The position numbers and the translations under genes were made by a program. Positions 41,971 to 51,298 of a stretch of DNA of 64,000 nt are shown here, piece after piece; positions within the stretch are counted from its first letter, which is position 1; each line of letters opens with the position of its first letter. The stretch is from positions 3,548 to 67,547 of the forward strand of contig JBNKCG010000027.1 of NCBI GenBank assembly GCA_050287605.1. Direction: 5' to 3'. This DNA is from QQUJ01 sp050287605. GTDB taxonomy: Bacteria > Pseudomonadota > Gammaproteobacteria > QQUJ01. The notes beneath the pieces were generated by a model. It ran no database searches, had not been told where the DNA came from, and saw only the letters and a program-made list of their open reading frames with translations.

Positions 41971-42884
41971 ATCCTGGCCTGCGCCGCAGGCCGCATCCCC
42001 GCCTCGCCATACCAATAGCCGCTACAGCCCCCTACCGGCATCAGCGCCGCCAGCGCCTGGGCGGCTTCGTTGGGCTCTTGTCTGCCCGCGATGACATCCG
42101 CGAAGCGTTCGATAATGGCCGGCATGTATTCGGACTGCGGGCTGATGCGCAGTACGTCGACTCCCAGATCCTTCAGGTCCGCAAGTTCACCCAGCAGGTT
42201 GTAGGTCTGGGCCGATTGGGTCTGGATGCCGTTGAGGGCGAGAAAGGCATCCTCCTCCTGGGTGTAGAGGGTGAGCCCGTCGGGATCGGCCAGGCACTTC
42301 TCCTGGCAGTTGTCCTTCTGCAGGTGGTGGGCGCGGGCTGTGAAGCAGCGCGCCGACCAGGCCAGCGGGATGCGCCCGTAGGCCATGACTTCCGTTTCCA
42401 CTCCCGCCGGGCGGCTGGCCTGGATCTCCGCCAGGGTCGTGCGCGACAGCTCGAAAGGCATCACCCAGCGCCTCAGTCCCAGCTTGTGGAAGAAGGCGAG
42501 GGTGCGGTCGTTGTAGAGATTGACGCTGGGGCCGCTGATAAACGGGACGCCGCGTTTTGCCAGCAGGTTGATAGCGCCCACGTCGTTGGCTTCCACCGTG
42601 AAGCGGTCGTTGTCGCAAAGACGTGCCAGCGCCTTGCGTTCGGAATCCGCTTCGAGCAGGGAGAGGGTGGAGAGCACCGCCTCTTTCCCGGCATCGACGA
42701 GCATGGCCGCCGTCTCCAGCCAATCCTCGCTGCGGAACTGGCGGCGCTTGGAGCACACCGTTTCGCCCAGGTAGACGATGTCCACGGGCGATTCCGCCAC
42801 CATGGCGTAGAAGTCGCGCAGCCGCTCCGCGGGCCAGTAGTAGAGAACGGGGCCGATGGAGAGTTTCATCTTCGCTTCGCTCAT
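41967..42884 (-). CDS. ubiV: O2-independent ubiquinone hydroxylation protein UbiV
   Basis: 305 aa, peptidase-U32 family. Fe-S cysteines are in place: ETVCSKRR and, further on, SARCFTARAHHLQKDNCQEKC. With UbiU it forms the 4Fe-4S complex that hydroxylates the ubiquinone ring without oxygen. The start is given at 42884 (MSEAK); an internal ATG at 42869 (MKLSIGPVLYYW) matches the E. coli N-terminus. It follows ubiU by 25 nt. Confidence 0.93.
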   Translation of the reverse strand: MSEAKMKLSIGPVLYYWPAERLRDFYAMVAESPVDIVYLGETVCSKRRQFRSEDWLETAAMLVDAGKEAVLSTLSLLEADSERKALARLCDNDRFTVEANDVGAINLLAKRGVPFISGPSVNLYNDRTLAFFHKLGLRRWVMPFELSRTTLAEIQASRPAGVETEVMAYGRIPLAWSARCFTARAHHLQKDNCQEKCLADPDGLTLYTQEEDAFLALNGIQTQSAQTYNLLGELADLKDLGVDVLRISPQSEYMPAIIERFADVIAGRQEPNEAAQALAALMPVGGCSGYWYGEAGMRPAAQARM

Positions 42885-42909
42885 GTCGTTGGGTATCCGC
42901 CGCGTCGCG

Positions 42910-43905
42910 TTACTGCCACGGCCGGTTGTAGGCGCCGAGCGTGGTCTGGGTGCCTTCCGAGACCTTGGCGAGCTCCTGCTGCCACTCGGGTTTGGCGACG
43001 AAGGTGCCGGGATTGGCCGCGCAGCTGTCGATGGCCTGCCGCCAGACGCGCGCCACCTGCTTGACGTAGGCGGGGCTGCGTTGGCGTCCCTCGATCTTGA
43101 TGGCCGCGATGCCCATGCGCTGCAGCTCGGGCAGCAGCTCCAGGGTGTTGAGACTGGTGGGTTCCTCGATGGCGTAGAAGGTGGCGTCGCCCACCCGGTA
43201 GCGCCCCTTGCAGATGGTGGGGTAGCCCGCCTTCTCGTCTTTGTCGAAGCGGTTGATGAGCATGCCGCTGAGACGGGTTTCCAGCCCCGTTGCCGTCTCC
43301 TCCCAGCGCACCGCCTTGGCCGGCGAACAGGCGCCGCAGGTGTTGGGGGACTCGCCGGTGACGTAGGAGGAGAGCGTGCAGCGTCCCTCCACCATCACGC
43401 ACAGTCCGCCAAAGCCGAACACCTCCAGCTCGATGGGGCTGTCGGCCACCATCTGTTCCACCTGTTTCATGGAGAGCACTCGCGGCAACACGGCACGCTT
43501 GATGCCGAAGTGTTCGTAATAAAAGCTGACGGCCTCGGGAGTGGTGGCGGAGCCCTGCACCGAGAGATGCAGATTGAGATTGGGATGGCGGCGAGCGGCG
43601 TACTCGAACACCGCGATGTCGGCCATGATCAGGGCGTTGACCCCGAGATCGGCAGCGTGGTCGACGGCGCGCTGCCAGCGTTCCCACCCCTGCGGTTGCG
43701 GATAGGTGTTGAGGGCGACGAAGACGCGCCGGCCGCGATCCTGGGCGTAGCGGATGCCCTCGCTGGCGCTCCCTTCGGTGAAGTTCAGCCCCGGAAAGTG
43801 GCGCGCGTTGGTGTCGTCGCGAAACCCCATATAGACCGCATCGGCACCCTGGTCGATGGCGGCCTTCAGCGACGGCAGGTTGCCTGCCGGACAGACCAGT
43901 TCCAT
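42910..43905 (-). CDS. ubiU: O2-independent ubiquinone hydroxylation protein UbiU
   Basis: 331 aa, peptidase-U32 family. MELVCPAGNLPSLKAAIDQG at the start, GADAVYMGFRD next, and the Fe-S cysteines in CVMVEGRC and SPNTCGACSP plus a later Cys near YPTICKGRY. The start at 43905 gives the canonical N-terminus with AAGGGG upstream; the open frame beyond it lies inside the radical-SAM gene. Partner of UbiV. Confidence 0.95.
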   Translation of the reverse strand: MELVCPAGNLPSLKAAIDQGADAVYMGFRDDTNARHFPGLNFTEGSASEGIRYAQDRGRRVFVALNTYPQPQGWERWQRAVDHAADLGVNALIMADIAVFEYAARRHPNLNLHLSVQGSATTPEAVSFYYEHFGIKRAVLPRVLSMKQVEQMVADSPIELEVFGFGGLCVMVEGRCTLSSYVTGESPNTCGACSPAKAVRWEETATGLETRLSGMLINRFDKDEKAGYPTICKGRYRVGDATFYAIEEPTSLNTLELLPELQRMGIAAIKIEGRQRSPAYVKQVARVWRQAIDSCAANPGTFVAKPEWQQELAKVSEGTQTTLGAYNRPWQ

Positions 43906-43951
43906 ACCCTTCCCCTTAATGCAGCCGGGACAAGGCCCGGCCGATGCCCCC

Positions 43952-44554
43952 CTAGCCGACGACGTCGAGCACGCGGCGGCGGAACTTGGCGCCCGCGCTC
44001 TCCGCCAGACGGGCGCAGGCCTCCACATCCACATCCTCCAGGCCGTCGATGGCGGTGGCGGTAACCTCATTGATGTAACGCGGTGCCAGCTGCAAAAAAT
44101 CGAGCAGCGCCGGGTAGGCCCCGGGGAACGCCGGTTTGCAGTGGCGCTCGTACACCGCGGCGTTCTGGGCGTTGAGCGAGACGGACAGCGCGTCCACGCA
44201 CTCCGCCAATTCGGGCAGCACGTTGCGTCTGTGCACCCGGTTGGCCAACCCGTCGGTGTTGACCCGCACGCGCCCGCCGTGGGTTTTCACGTGGCGTGCG
44301 ACCTCCAGCAGCTCTTTGATGCGCAGTGTCGGTTCGCCGTAACCGCAGAAGACGACCTCTTCGAAGCGGGCGGGATCGCCGATGGCATCGATCACCTCGC
44401 GGGCCTCGGGGCGTTGTCGCAGTGCCAGGTCGTAGTCGCGCAGCTGCCAGGTGCCGTTGTGCTTGGGGCAGAAGGCGCAGGTCAGCGTGCAGCGGTCGTT
44501 GAGGTTGACGTAGAGCCGTTCCCCAATCTCGTAGACGATGGTATCGGTCGACAT
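43952..44554 (-). CDS. Radical SAM protein, TatD-associated type
   Basis: 200 aa. The CxxxCxxC motif is CTLTCAFC, with LYVNLNDRC just before it; SAM-binding FCGYGEPTLR follows, then VRVNTDGLANRV. This matches the small radical-SAM family usually found near TatD nucleases and annotated without function. Here it lies directly upstream of ubiU-ubiV (47 nt), which may point to anaerobic metabolism; that link is inferred. Confidence 0.83.
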   Translation of the reverse strand: MSTDTIVYEIGERLYVNLNDRCTLTCAFCPKHNGTWQLRDYDLALRQRPEAREVIDAIGDPARFEEVVFCGYGEPTLRIKELLEVARHVKTHGGRVRVNTDGLANRVHRRNVLPELAECVDALSVSLNAQNAAVYERHCKPAFPGAYPALLDFLQLAPRYINEVTATAIDGLEDVDVEACARLAESAGAKFRRRVLDVVG

Positions 44555-44640
44555 AGGCCGTGCATTCTACCGGGCACCGGCAAGCCGGCCAAATCCGTTT
44601 GACCCGACTATCTACAGGGAAATAGCGTCGCTGCAGCGTG

Positions 44641-45939
44641 TCATTTGATCGCGGATTGGCGCTCGCGAGCCACCGCGCGGTAACCGATGTCGTTGCGGAA
44701 GTAGACGTCGTCCCAGCGGATGCGCCGGGTCAGTTCGTAGGCGCGTTGCTGGGCCTCACCCACGGTTTCGCCCAGGGCGCAGGCGCATAGCACGCGCCCG
44801 CCGTTGGTGACCACCTGGCCGTCTTTTTCCGCAGTGCCGGCGTGAAAGACCTTGGCATCTGGCGACTCCGCTTCCGGCAGACCGCTGATCACGTCGCCCT
44901 TGCGATAGCCGGCCGGGTAGCCGCCGGCGGCCAGCACCACGCCCAGGCTGGCGCGCGGGTCCCAGTCCGTGTTTACCTCGTTCAGACGCCCATCCAGCGC
45001 TGCCTCGATAAGCTCGGCGAAGTCGGAGCGCAGGCGCAGCATGATGGGCTGGGTCTCGGGGTCGCCGAAGCGACAGTTGTACTCCAACACCTTGGGCACG
45101 CCGGCCGAGTCGATCATCACCCCGGCGTAGAGAAACCCGGTGTAGGGATGCCCCTCGGCGGCCATACCGCGCACGGTGGGCTCGATCACCTCGGCCATGA
45201 TGCGCTTGTGCATCGCCGGGGTGACCACCGGCGCCGGCGAGTAGGCACCCATGCCGCCGGTGTTGGGGCCGCGGTCGCCGTCGTCGCGCGCCTTGTGGTC
45301 CTGGGAGCTGGCCATGGGCAGGATGTGCTCGCCGTCCACCATGACGATGAAGCTCGCCTCTTCGCCCTGCAGGAACTCCTCGACGACCACGCGGCTGCCC
45401 GCCTCGCCGAAGGCGTTGCCGGCCAGCATGTCGCGCACCGCGGCGATGGCCTCGTCCTCGCTCTGGGCCACGATCACCCCCTTGCCGGCGGCCAGTCCGT
45501 CGGCCTTGACCACAATGGGCGCGCCTTTTTCGCGGATGAAGGCGATGGCAGGGTCGATCTCGGTGAACACCTGGTACCAGGCGGTGGGGATGGCGTGGCG
45601 GGCGAGGAAGTCCTTGGTGAAGGCCTTGGAGCCTTCCAGTTGCGCGGCCGCCTGGGTGGGGCCGAAACAGCGCAGACCCGCGGCGCTGAAGGTATCCACC
45701 ACACCGATCACCAGCGGCGCTTCCGGGCCGACCACGGTAAGGTCGATCTGTGCCTCCTGGGCAAAGTGCAGCAGGCCGGCGATGTCCTCGGCGCCGATGG
45801 GCACGTTCTCCATCTTGGGTTCGCGCGCGGTGCCGGCGTTGCCGGGTGCCACGTAGACCTTGCCCGCCTTGGGCGATTGCGCCAGCTTCCAGGCCAGGGC
45901 ATGTTCGCGGCCGCCGCCGCCGATGACCAGTATGTTCAT
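44641..45939 (-). CDS. purD: Phosphoribosylamine-glycine ligase
   Basis: Second step of purine synthesis: joins glycine to phosphoribosylamine using ATP. 432 aa, full length. MNILVIGGGGREHALAWKLA at the start, VGPEAPLVIGVVD, the ATP-grasp IVVKADGLAAGKGVIVA, QDHKARDDGDRGPNTGGMGA and YNCRFGDPETQPIMLRL. It lies 10 nt downstream of a MaoC-like gene and shares its transcript with purH. Confidence 0.97.
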   Translation of the reverse strand: MNILVIGGGGREHALAWKLAQSPKAGKVYVAPGNAGTAREPKMENVPIGAEDIAGLLHFAQEAQIDLTVVGPEAPLVIGVVDTFSAAGLRCFGPTQAAAQLEGSKAFTKDFLARHAIPTAWYQVFTEIDPAIAFIREKGAPIVVKADGLAAGKGVIVAQSEDEAIAAVRDMLAGNAFGEAGSRVVVEEFLQGEEASFIVMVDGEHILPMASSQDHKARDDGDRGPNTGGMGAYSPAPVVTPAMHKRIMAEVIEPTVRGMAAEGHPYTGFLYAGVMIDSAGVPKVLEYNCRFGDPETQPIMLRLRSDFAELIEAALDGRLNEVNTDWDPRASLGVVLAAGGYPAGYRKGDVISGLPEAESPDAKVFHAGTAEKDGQVVTNGGRVLCACALGETVGEAQQRAYELTRRIRWDDVYFRNDIGYRAVARERQSAIK

Positions 45940-45949
45940 GGTTGTGTCT

Positions 45950-46390
45950 CTATGGCTGGTGTTTCAATCCCCGCAGCAGGCTCGCCACGGTCTTGCCCTC
46001 GATCACCCGTTCGCCGCGCTGGTTGTCGATCCAGCTTTGCATCTCGATGCGTTCTCCCTCGCGGTCGATGGCAGTGATGCGGAAGCGTGCGGTGATGGTG
46101 TCGCCGATGTGCACCGGGCGCAGGAACTCCAGCGTCTGTGAGCGGTAGATTGCGCCGATGCCCGGCAGGTGCAGCCCCACCAGCGTGGAGAACAGCGACG
46201 CCGACAGCATGCCGTGGGCGATGCGCTCGCCGAAGAAGGTCTGCCTGGCGAACTCCGCATCCACGTGCAGCGGGTTGGTGTCGCCGGTGATGGCCACGAA
46301 GTGGGCGATATCCGCCTCGGTGACCGTCTTGGCGAAGGCCGCCTCCTGGCCGACGGCGAGATCATCGAAGGTGGTCAACGTGTAGTTCAT
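45950..46390 (-). CDS. MaoC-like (R)-specific enoyl-CoA hydratase
   Basis: 146 aa, a hot-dog hydratase: the signature DTNPLHVDAEFARQTFFGER carries the catalytic Asp and His, followed by IAHGMLSASLFSTLVG. By family it hydrates trans-2-enoyl-CoA to the (R)-3-hydroxy product (PhaJ-like) and can link beta-oxidation to polyhydroxyalkanoate. It sits between purH (31 nt away) and purD (10 nt), an unusual place for it. Confidence 0.86.
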   Translation of the reverse strand: MNYTLTTFDDLAVGQEAAFAKTVTEADIAHFVAITGDTNPLHVDAEFARQTFFGERIAHGMLSASLFSTLVGLHLPGIGAIYRSQTLEFLRPVHIGDTITARFRITAIDREGERIEMQSWIDNQRGERVIEGKTVASLLRGLKHQP

Positions 46391-46421
46391 TTGAACGACC
46401 GTTCGCTGCGCGAGAAGCCGT

Positions 46422-47990
46422 TCAATGCCTGAAATGCCGCATCCCGGTGAACACCATGGCCATGCCGTGCTCGTTGGCCGCGGCGATGGTCTCTTCGTCG
46501 CGCATGGAGCCGCCCGGCTGGATGACGGCGGTGATGCCGGCTTCCGCGGCCGAGTCGATGCCGTCGCGGAAGGGGAAGAAGGCGTCCGAGGCCATTACCG
46601 AACCCTTTACCTCCAGCCCTTCGTCGGCGGCCTTGATGCCGGCGATGCGCGCCGAGTAGACGCGGCTCATCTGGCCGGCACCGATGCCGATGGTCTGTCC
46701 GCCGCGGCAGTAGACGATGGCGTTGGATTTGACGAACTTCACCACCTTCCAGGCGAACAGCAGGTCGCTCATCTCCTGCTCGCTGGGGGCGCGCTGGGTG
46801 ACCACCTTGAGGTCGTCGCGCGTGACGCTGCCGAGATCGCGGTCCTGCACCAGCAGCCCGCCGTTGACGCGCTTGAAGTCGAAGCCCGGCGCGCGGGTCT
46901 CGCCCCAGGCGCCGCACTCCAGCACCCGCACGTTGGCTTTTTTCGCCAGGATCTCCAGGGCCTCGCTGTCGAAGCGCGGGGCGATGATCACCTCGACGAA
47001 CTGGCGGTTGAGGATCTCCTGGGCGGTGACGTCGTCCACCATGCGATTGAAGGCGATGATGCCGCCGAAGGCCGAGGTGGGATCGGTCTGGTAGGCGCGG
47101 TCGTAGGCCTCCAGCAGATCGCCACCCAGGGCGACGCCGCAAGGGTTGGCGTGTTTGACGATGACGCAGGCCGGTTCGCCGTCGAAGCTCTTCACGCACT
47201 CCAGCGCGGCGTCGGCGTCGGCGATGTTGTTGTACGAGAGCTCTTTGCCCTGCAACTGGCGCGAGGTGGAGACGCTGGGTTCGCCGGGGCGGTGCTCGAC
47301 GTAGAAGGCCGCGCCCTGATGGGGGTTCTCGCCGTAGCGCATGGTCTGCGTCTTGCGCAGCTGCAGGTTGAAGGTGTTGGGGAACGGGGTGCGTTCGCCC
47401 TCGTCGACGATGCCGCCCAGGTAGTTGGCGATGGCGCCGTCGTAGCGGGCGGTGTGTTCGAAGGTCTTTACCGCCAGGCGGAAGCGGGTGGCGGCCTCCA
47501 GCATGCCGCCGCTCTCCTGCAACTCGCCGAGCAGGGGCGCGTAATCGGCCGCATCCACCACCACCGCCACGTCGCGGTGGTTCTTGGCCGCAGCGCGCAG
47601 CATGGTGGGGCCGCCGATGTCGATGTTTTCGATGGCGGTGGTGAGGTCGCAGTCGGGCTTGGCCACGGTCTGCTCGAAGGGGTAGAGATTCACCACCACT
47701 AAGTCGATGGGCTGGATGCCGTGTTCGCGCATGGCATCGTCATCGGTGCCGCGCCGCCCCAGCAGTCCGCCGTGGATCTTGGGGTGCAGGGTCTTCAAGC
47801 GTCCGTCCATCATCTCGGGAAAACCGGTGTAGTCGGAGACCTCGGTGACGGCGATGCCGTTGTCGGCCAGCAGCTTGGCGGTGCCGCCGGTGGAGAGAAT
47901 CTCGATGCCGAGCTCTTCCAGGCCGCGGGCGAAATCGACGATGCCGGATTTGTCGGAGACGCTGATCAGGGCGCGTTGAATCTTGGACAT
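46422..47990 (-). CDS. purH: Bifunctional AICAR transformylase / IMP cyclohydrolase
   Basis: Last two steps of IMP synthesis. 522 aa. N-terminal cyclohydrolase domain: RALISVSDKSGIVDFARGLE, ILSTGGTAKLL, VNLYPFEQTV, and NIDIGGPTMLRAAAKNH. C-terminal transformylase domain: MRYGENPHQGAAFY, CVIVKHANPCGVA and SDAFFPFRDGID. Both domains are complete. It is separated from fis by about 120 nt. Confidence 0.98.
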   Translation of the reverse strand: MSKIQRALISVSDKSGIVDFARGLEELGIEILSTGGTAKLLADNGIAVTEVSDYTGFPEMMDGRLKTLHPKIHGGLLGRRGTDDDAMREHGIQPIDLVVVNLYPFEQTVAKPDCDLTTAIENIDIGGPTMLRAAAKNHRDVAVVVDAADYAPLLGELQESGGMLEAATRFRLAVKTFEHTARYDGAIANYLGGIVDEGERTPFPNTFNLQLRKTQTMRYGENPHQGAAFYVEHRPGEPSVSTSRQLQGKELSYNNIADADAALECVKSFDGEPACVIVKHANPCGVALGGDLLEAYDRAYQTDPTSAFGGIIAFNRMVDDVTAQEILNRQFVEVIIAPRFDSEALEILAKKANVRVLECGAWGETRAPGFDFKRVNGGLLVQDRDLGSVTRDDLKVVTQRAPSEQEMSDLLFAWKVVKFVKSNAIVYCRGGQTIGIGAGQMSRVYSARIAGIKAADEGLEVKGSVMASDAFFPFRDGIDSAAEAGITAVIQPGGSMRDEETIAAANEHGMAMVFTGMRHFRH

Positions 47991-48113
47991 GGCTACCTTC
48001 AGGAACGGTTGACGAAAATTCGGCGTTGCGTTTCATCGACACCGCGTGCAGCGGTGCGATGCGCGGCAAAGGCGCGCGGAGCCGGGCACGGGTCCGGATC
48101 GTGTGGACAGGCC

Positions 48114-48383
48114 CTACAGTGCGAGCGATTCCAATCCGTAGGTGCGCAGTTTTTTACGCAGCGTGCTACGGCTCAGTCCCAGCATGGAGGCCGCGCGGGT
48201 CTGGTTGCCGCCACAATGGCGCATCACGCTTTCCAGTAGCGGCGGTTCGATCTCGCCGATCACCAGTTGGTGGAGATCGCTCGCCGGGTGCCCCCCCATT
48301 TGCGAAAAATACTGATCCAGCGAGCGCCTGACGCAATCGCGCAGGGTTTCGCCCATGGTTGTGTCGGTCGTTTTTTTATTCAC
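48114..48383 (-). CDS. fis: DNA-binding protein Fis
   Basis: Nucleoid and growth-phase regulator. 89 aa. The C-terminal helix-turn-helix is diagnostic: VMRHCGGNQTRAASMLGLSR and STLRKKLRTYGL. The N-terminal region before LRDCVRRSLDQYF is shorter than in E. coli. The GTG start at 48383 overlaps the dusB stop (GTGA), so translation is coupled; the in-frame ATG at 48356 is less likely. The dusB-fis pairing is conserved in gammaproteobacteria. Confidence 0.93.
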   Translation of the reverse strand: MNKKTTDTTMGETLRDCVRRSLDQYFSQMGGHPASDLHQLVIGEIEPPLLESVMRHCGGNQTRAASMLGLSRSTLRKKLRTYGLESLAL

Positions 48384-49366
48384 GCCGCCAGCTCCTCTTG
48401 TTCCCCGAGGCGGTCGAAATAGGTGTCCACCAGCCGCAGTTGCGCCGCGGTGGATGTCTCTTGGTTGATGGCGCGCCGAAAGCTCGCGCCGTTGGGCAGT
48501 CCTTTGGTGTACCACGCGGCGTGCTTGCGGGCGACGCCCGAGCCGGTCCGTTCACCGTAGAAGTCGTAGAGCGCCATCAGGTGGTCGCGCAGCACCCGAT
48601 GCAGTTCGCCACGCGATGGCGGCGCCAGCTCCTGCCCGGTGCGCAGGTAGTGCTCCACTTCGCGAAAGATCCACGGGCGCCCCTGGGCGGCACGTCCGAT
48701 CATGATGCCGTCGGCGCCGGTGAATTCCAGCACGTCGCGCGCCTTGTGGGGAGTGCGGATATCGCCGTTGGCGATCACCGGGATGGTGACCGCCTGCTTG
48801 ATGGCGCGGATGGTCTCGTACTCGGCCTCGCCAGAATAGCCGCAGGCGCGGGTGCGGCCGTGCACGGCCAGCGCCTGGATGCCGCACGCTTCGGCGAGCT
48901 GCGCGACACGCACGCCGTTGCGGTTGTGCGCGTCCCAGCCGGTGCGGATCTTGAGCGTGACCGGGACTGGCACCGCGTTCACCACGGCCTCAAGGATGCG
49001 GGCCACCAGCGGTTCGTCGCGCAACAGCGCCGAACCCGCAGCGGTGTTGCAGATCTTTTTCGCCGGGCAGCCCATGTTGATGTCGATGATTTCGGCGCCG
49101 TTGGCCACGTTGTGGCGAGCCGCCTCGGCCATCATCGCCGGATCGGCGCCCAGGATCTGCACCGAACGTGGCTCGGGTTCGCCACGGTGGTCGGCGCGGC
49201 GCTTGGTCTTCTCGCTGCCCCACAGCAGGGAGTTGGACGATACCATTTCGGAGACTGCAAGGCCGGCACCGAAATGGCGGCACAGCAATCGGAAAGGCCG
49301 GTCCGTGACTCCCGCCATGGGCGCCAGCAGGAGATTGTTGGTCAGCGTGTAGGGTCCGATCTGCAT
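48380..49366 (-). CDS. dusB: tRNA-dihydrouridine synthase B
   Basis: Reduces uridine to dihydrouridine in tRNA using FMN and NADPH. 328 aa. LLLAPMAGVTDRPFRLLCRH, INMGCPAKKICNTAAGSALL (catalytic Cys), TLKIRTGWD, ALAVHGRTRACGY and IPVIANGDI, GADGIMIGRAAQGRPW. It is first in an operon with fis, as in E. coli. Confidence 0.97.
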   Translation of the reverse strand: MQIGPYTLTNNLLLAPMAGVTDRPFRLLCRHFGAGLAVSEMVSSNSLLWGSEKTKRRADHRGEPEPRSVQILGADPAMMAEAARHNVANGAEIIDINMGCPAKKICNTAAGSALLRDEPLVARILEAVVNAVPVPVTLKIRTGWDAHNRNGVRVAQLAEACGIQALAVHGRTRACGYSGEAEYETIRAIKQAVTIPVIANGDIRTPHKARDVLEFTGADGIMIGRAAQGRPWIFREVEHYLRTGQELAPPSRGELHRVLRDHLMALYDFYGERTGSGVARKHAAWYTKGLPNGASFRRAINQETSTAAQLRLVDTYFDRLGEQEELAA

Positions 49367-49643
49367 AGAGCGCGTGACGAGGCGCGTCGGTGGCGAGTCT
49401 TAACTCGCGGTGCCTCGATTCCTGGGGTGTTCAACCTCGTTCGTCGCCGTGGTTCCGGGTCGGGTCTGCGCGATAGCAGCGACCCGCTGAGAACCCCTGT
49501 GCCGCCGGGGGCCGCCGCCGCCGCGCCGCGAAACGGATTCGCTGCAGGCATGCATGGCTGAAGGGGGCGCACAGTTTACCGTCAAACAGTGGGATACGAA
49601 AGCGCTGACGGTGCGGCTGTGCCGCGGCGGCGTGCAAGACGCT

Positions 49644-51248
49644 TCAATAGAACTCGAAGCGGTAACTGATCCCCCGTTCACCGGGATCGACGATGCTGAG
49701 ACTGACCGCGGCGCGCTCGCCCGGCGGCAGCGGATCGGAGGAGCGCTGTTCGCCCGACAGGTATTCCGAAGGCTGGAAGCGGCGCAGCGCGATCAGCTGA
49801 CCATGGGTGTCGGAAAAGCTGATCTCCAGCGCCGGGTAGGGTTGGGCGAACGGCGCCTCGTTGACGAAGGTGAGCGAGATCAGCAGCGCGCCGGGTTCGC
49901 GGGGGTGGGGGCGCACGTCGCGGTTGATGATGCGAATCCGCTCCGGCGCGCGGCGCTCCGGGATCGCGCAATCGTCGCCCGTGCAGAACAGCGTGGTCAG
50001 CGGTGCCAGGGCGGGGTAGCGGGCTAGCTCGCCGCGGAAGGCGGAACCGGCCTGGGCCGCCAGCAGGACGAGGAGCAGCATCGATCCCATGCCGTACAGC
50101 AGCGTGGGCAGGCGGCGCTTGCGTTCGGAGAGGGTGGCTTCCAACTCTTCCACCAGGGCGTTGCCGTAACGGGGCGAGGGCGCTGTCTCGGCGGCCACCG
50201 AAGCGATGGCAGCGATCACTGCCGCATCGTCATCGGTCTCTTCCTCGGCGGCATCGTCTTCGGCGCGTGCGCGGGGCGGTTCCTCGGGTGCTGCGGTGGG
50301 GGGCGGCGGTGCAGCGGCGAAGGGTACCTCGTCCTCCGGAACCGGTGGCGCGTAGGGGAGCGGCTCGTCGCCGCGCCCCCACTGGGAGAACAGGTTTTGC
50401 GCGGCGTCGGGCGGATTCGCCTCGAGGGCCACTTCGTAACTGGTCTGCATCGGATGGTCCGCGCCACGGGCGGGGGTGTCGTCGGCCGATTCCGTTGCTT
50501 CGGATGTTTCCGCAGGGCCCGCGTCGGAGAGCGGGGGTTCGAGGTTGTCGTACCATGCGGTGGCCGAGTCTTCGGCAACGGTGTGTGTTTCTCCCGTGGC
50601 GGACGCCTCGTCGCTCCACGGTTCACCCTGCAGGGTGATCTCTTCCTCGTCGCTGATGGCCGTCGAGAGATCGATTTCGTCGCCAGCGGGCTCGCTGGCG
50701 GATACGTATGCCGTATCGGCATCGTCCAGGGCCGCCAGGTCGAAGTCCGGCGTGGTTTCGTCGGGAAGCACGGCCGCGGCGTCCTGCTCCGAATCGAACT
50801 CGATCTCTGCGCTCGCGGACGGGGTAGGCGCCTCGTCGCTCTCCACATCCTGGATGGCGAAATCCGCCAGCAGATCATCGTCGTCCAGCCCTTCCAGGTC
50901 GAACCCGAGTTCGGTCTCCCCGTGCTGGGATGCGCCGGCGTCGTCCCGAGTCGTAGCAGGTTCGCCTGCAAGCTCGAGATCGACCTGGGTCGCCGAGCGG
51001 ATGGCGGACTCCAATTGGAGGTCGACGTCGGCCTCGCCGGTGGAGCGCGGAGGCTCGGCAGGCTGTGGCGCGCGTGCATTCGCGGTGGGTCCGCGCGAGG
51101 CGTTCTCTTTCAGGTAGCCGCGTGCGTTGAAAACCCGGCGGCAGCGGCTGCAGCGCACCTTGCCCCCGGCCGAGTCCAGCTGTTCGGCGGTGACGCGGAA
51201 CAGCGTGTCGCAGTGGGGGCATTGGGTAATGAGTCGTTGCTGGCTCAC
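49644..51248 (-). CDS. Zinc-ribbon and DUF3426 membrane protein
   Basis: 534 aa. The N-terminal MJ0042-type zinc ribbon is ITQCPHCDTLFRVT...VRCSRCRRVFNARG (two CxxC pairs). A long, very acidic low-complexity region (about 50-330, rich in Asp, Glu, Ala, Pro) leads to one transmembrane helix (MGSMLLLVLLAAQAG) and a C-terminal periplasmic beta domain (about 400-534) with YPALEISFSDTHGQ. The function is unknown; its position after prmA is conserved. The GTG start at 51248 puts the zinc ribbon at the N-terminus; a GTG a few codons upstream is possible. Confidence 0.8.
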   Translation of the reverse strand: MSQQRLITQCPHCDTLFRVTAEQLDSAGGKVRCSRCRRVFNARGYLKENASRGPTANARAPQPAEPPRSTGEADVDLQLESAIRSATQVDLELAGEPATTRDDAGASQHGETELGFDLEGLDDDDLLADFAIQDVESDEAPTPSASAEIEFDSEQDAAAVLPDETTPDFDLAALDDADTAYVSASEPAGDEIDLSTAISDEEEITLQGEPWSDEASATGETHTVAEDSATAWYDNLEPPLSDAGPAETSEATESADDTPARGADHPMQTSYEVALEANPPDAAQNLFSQWGRGDEPLPYAPPVPEDEVPFAAAPPPPTAAPEEPPRARAEDDAAEEETDDDAAVIAAIASVAAETAPSPRYGNALVEELEATLSERKRRLPTLLYGMGSMLLLVLLAAQAGSAFRGELARYPALAPLTTLFCTGDDCAIPERRAPERIRIINRDVRPHPREPGALLISLTFVNEAPFAQPYPALEISFSDTHGQLIALRRFQPSEYLSGEQRSSDPLPPGERAAVSLSIVDPGERGISYRFEFY

Positions 51249-51298
51249 GCTACTTCGGGGTTGGGGATTCGGCACAGCATAACGTGGCGGGCAAGGTG

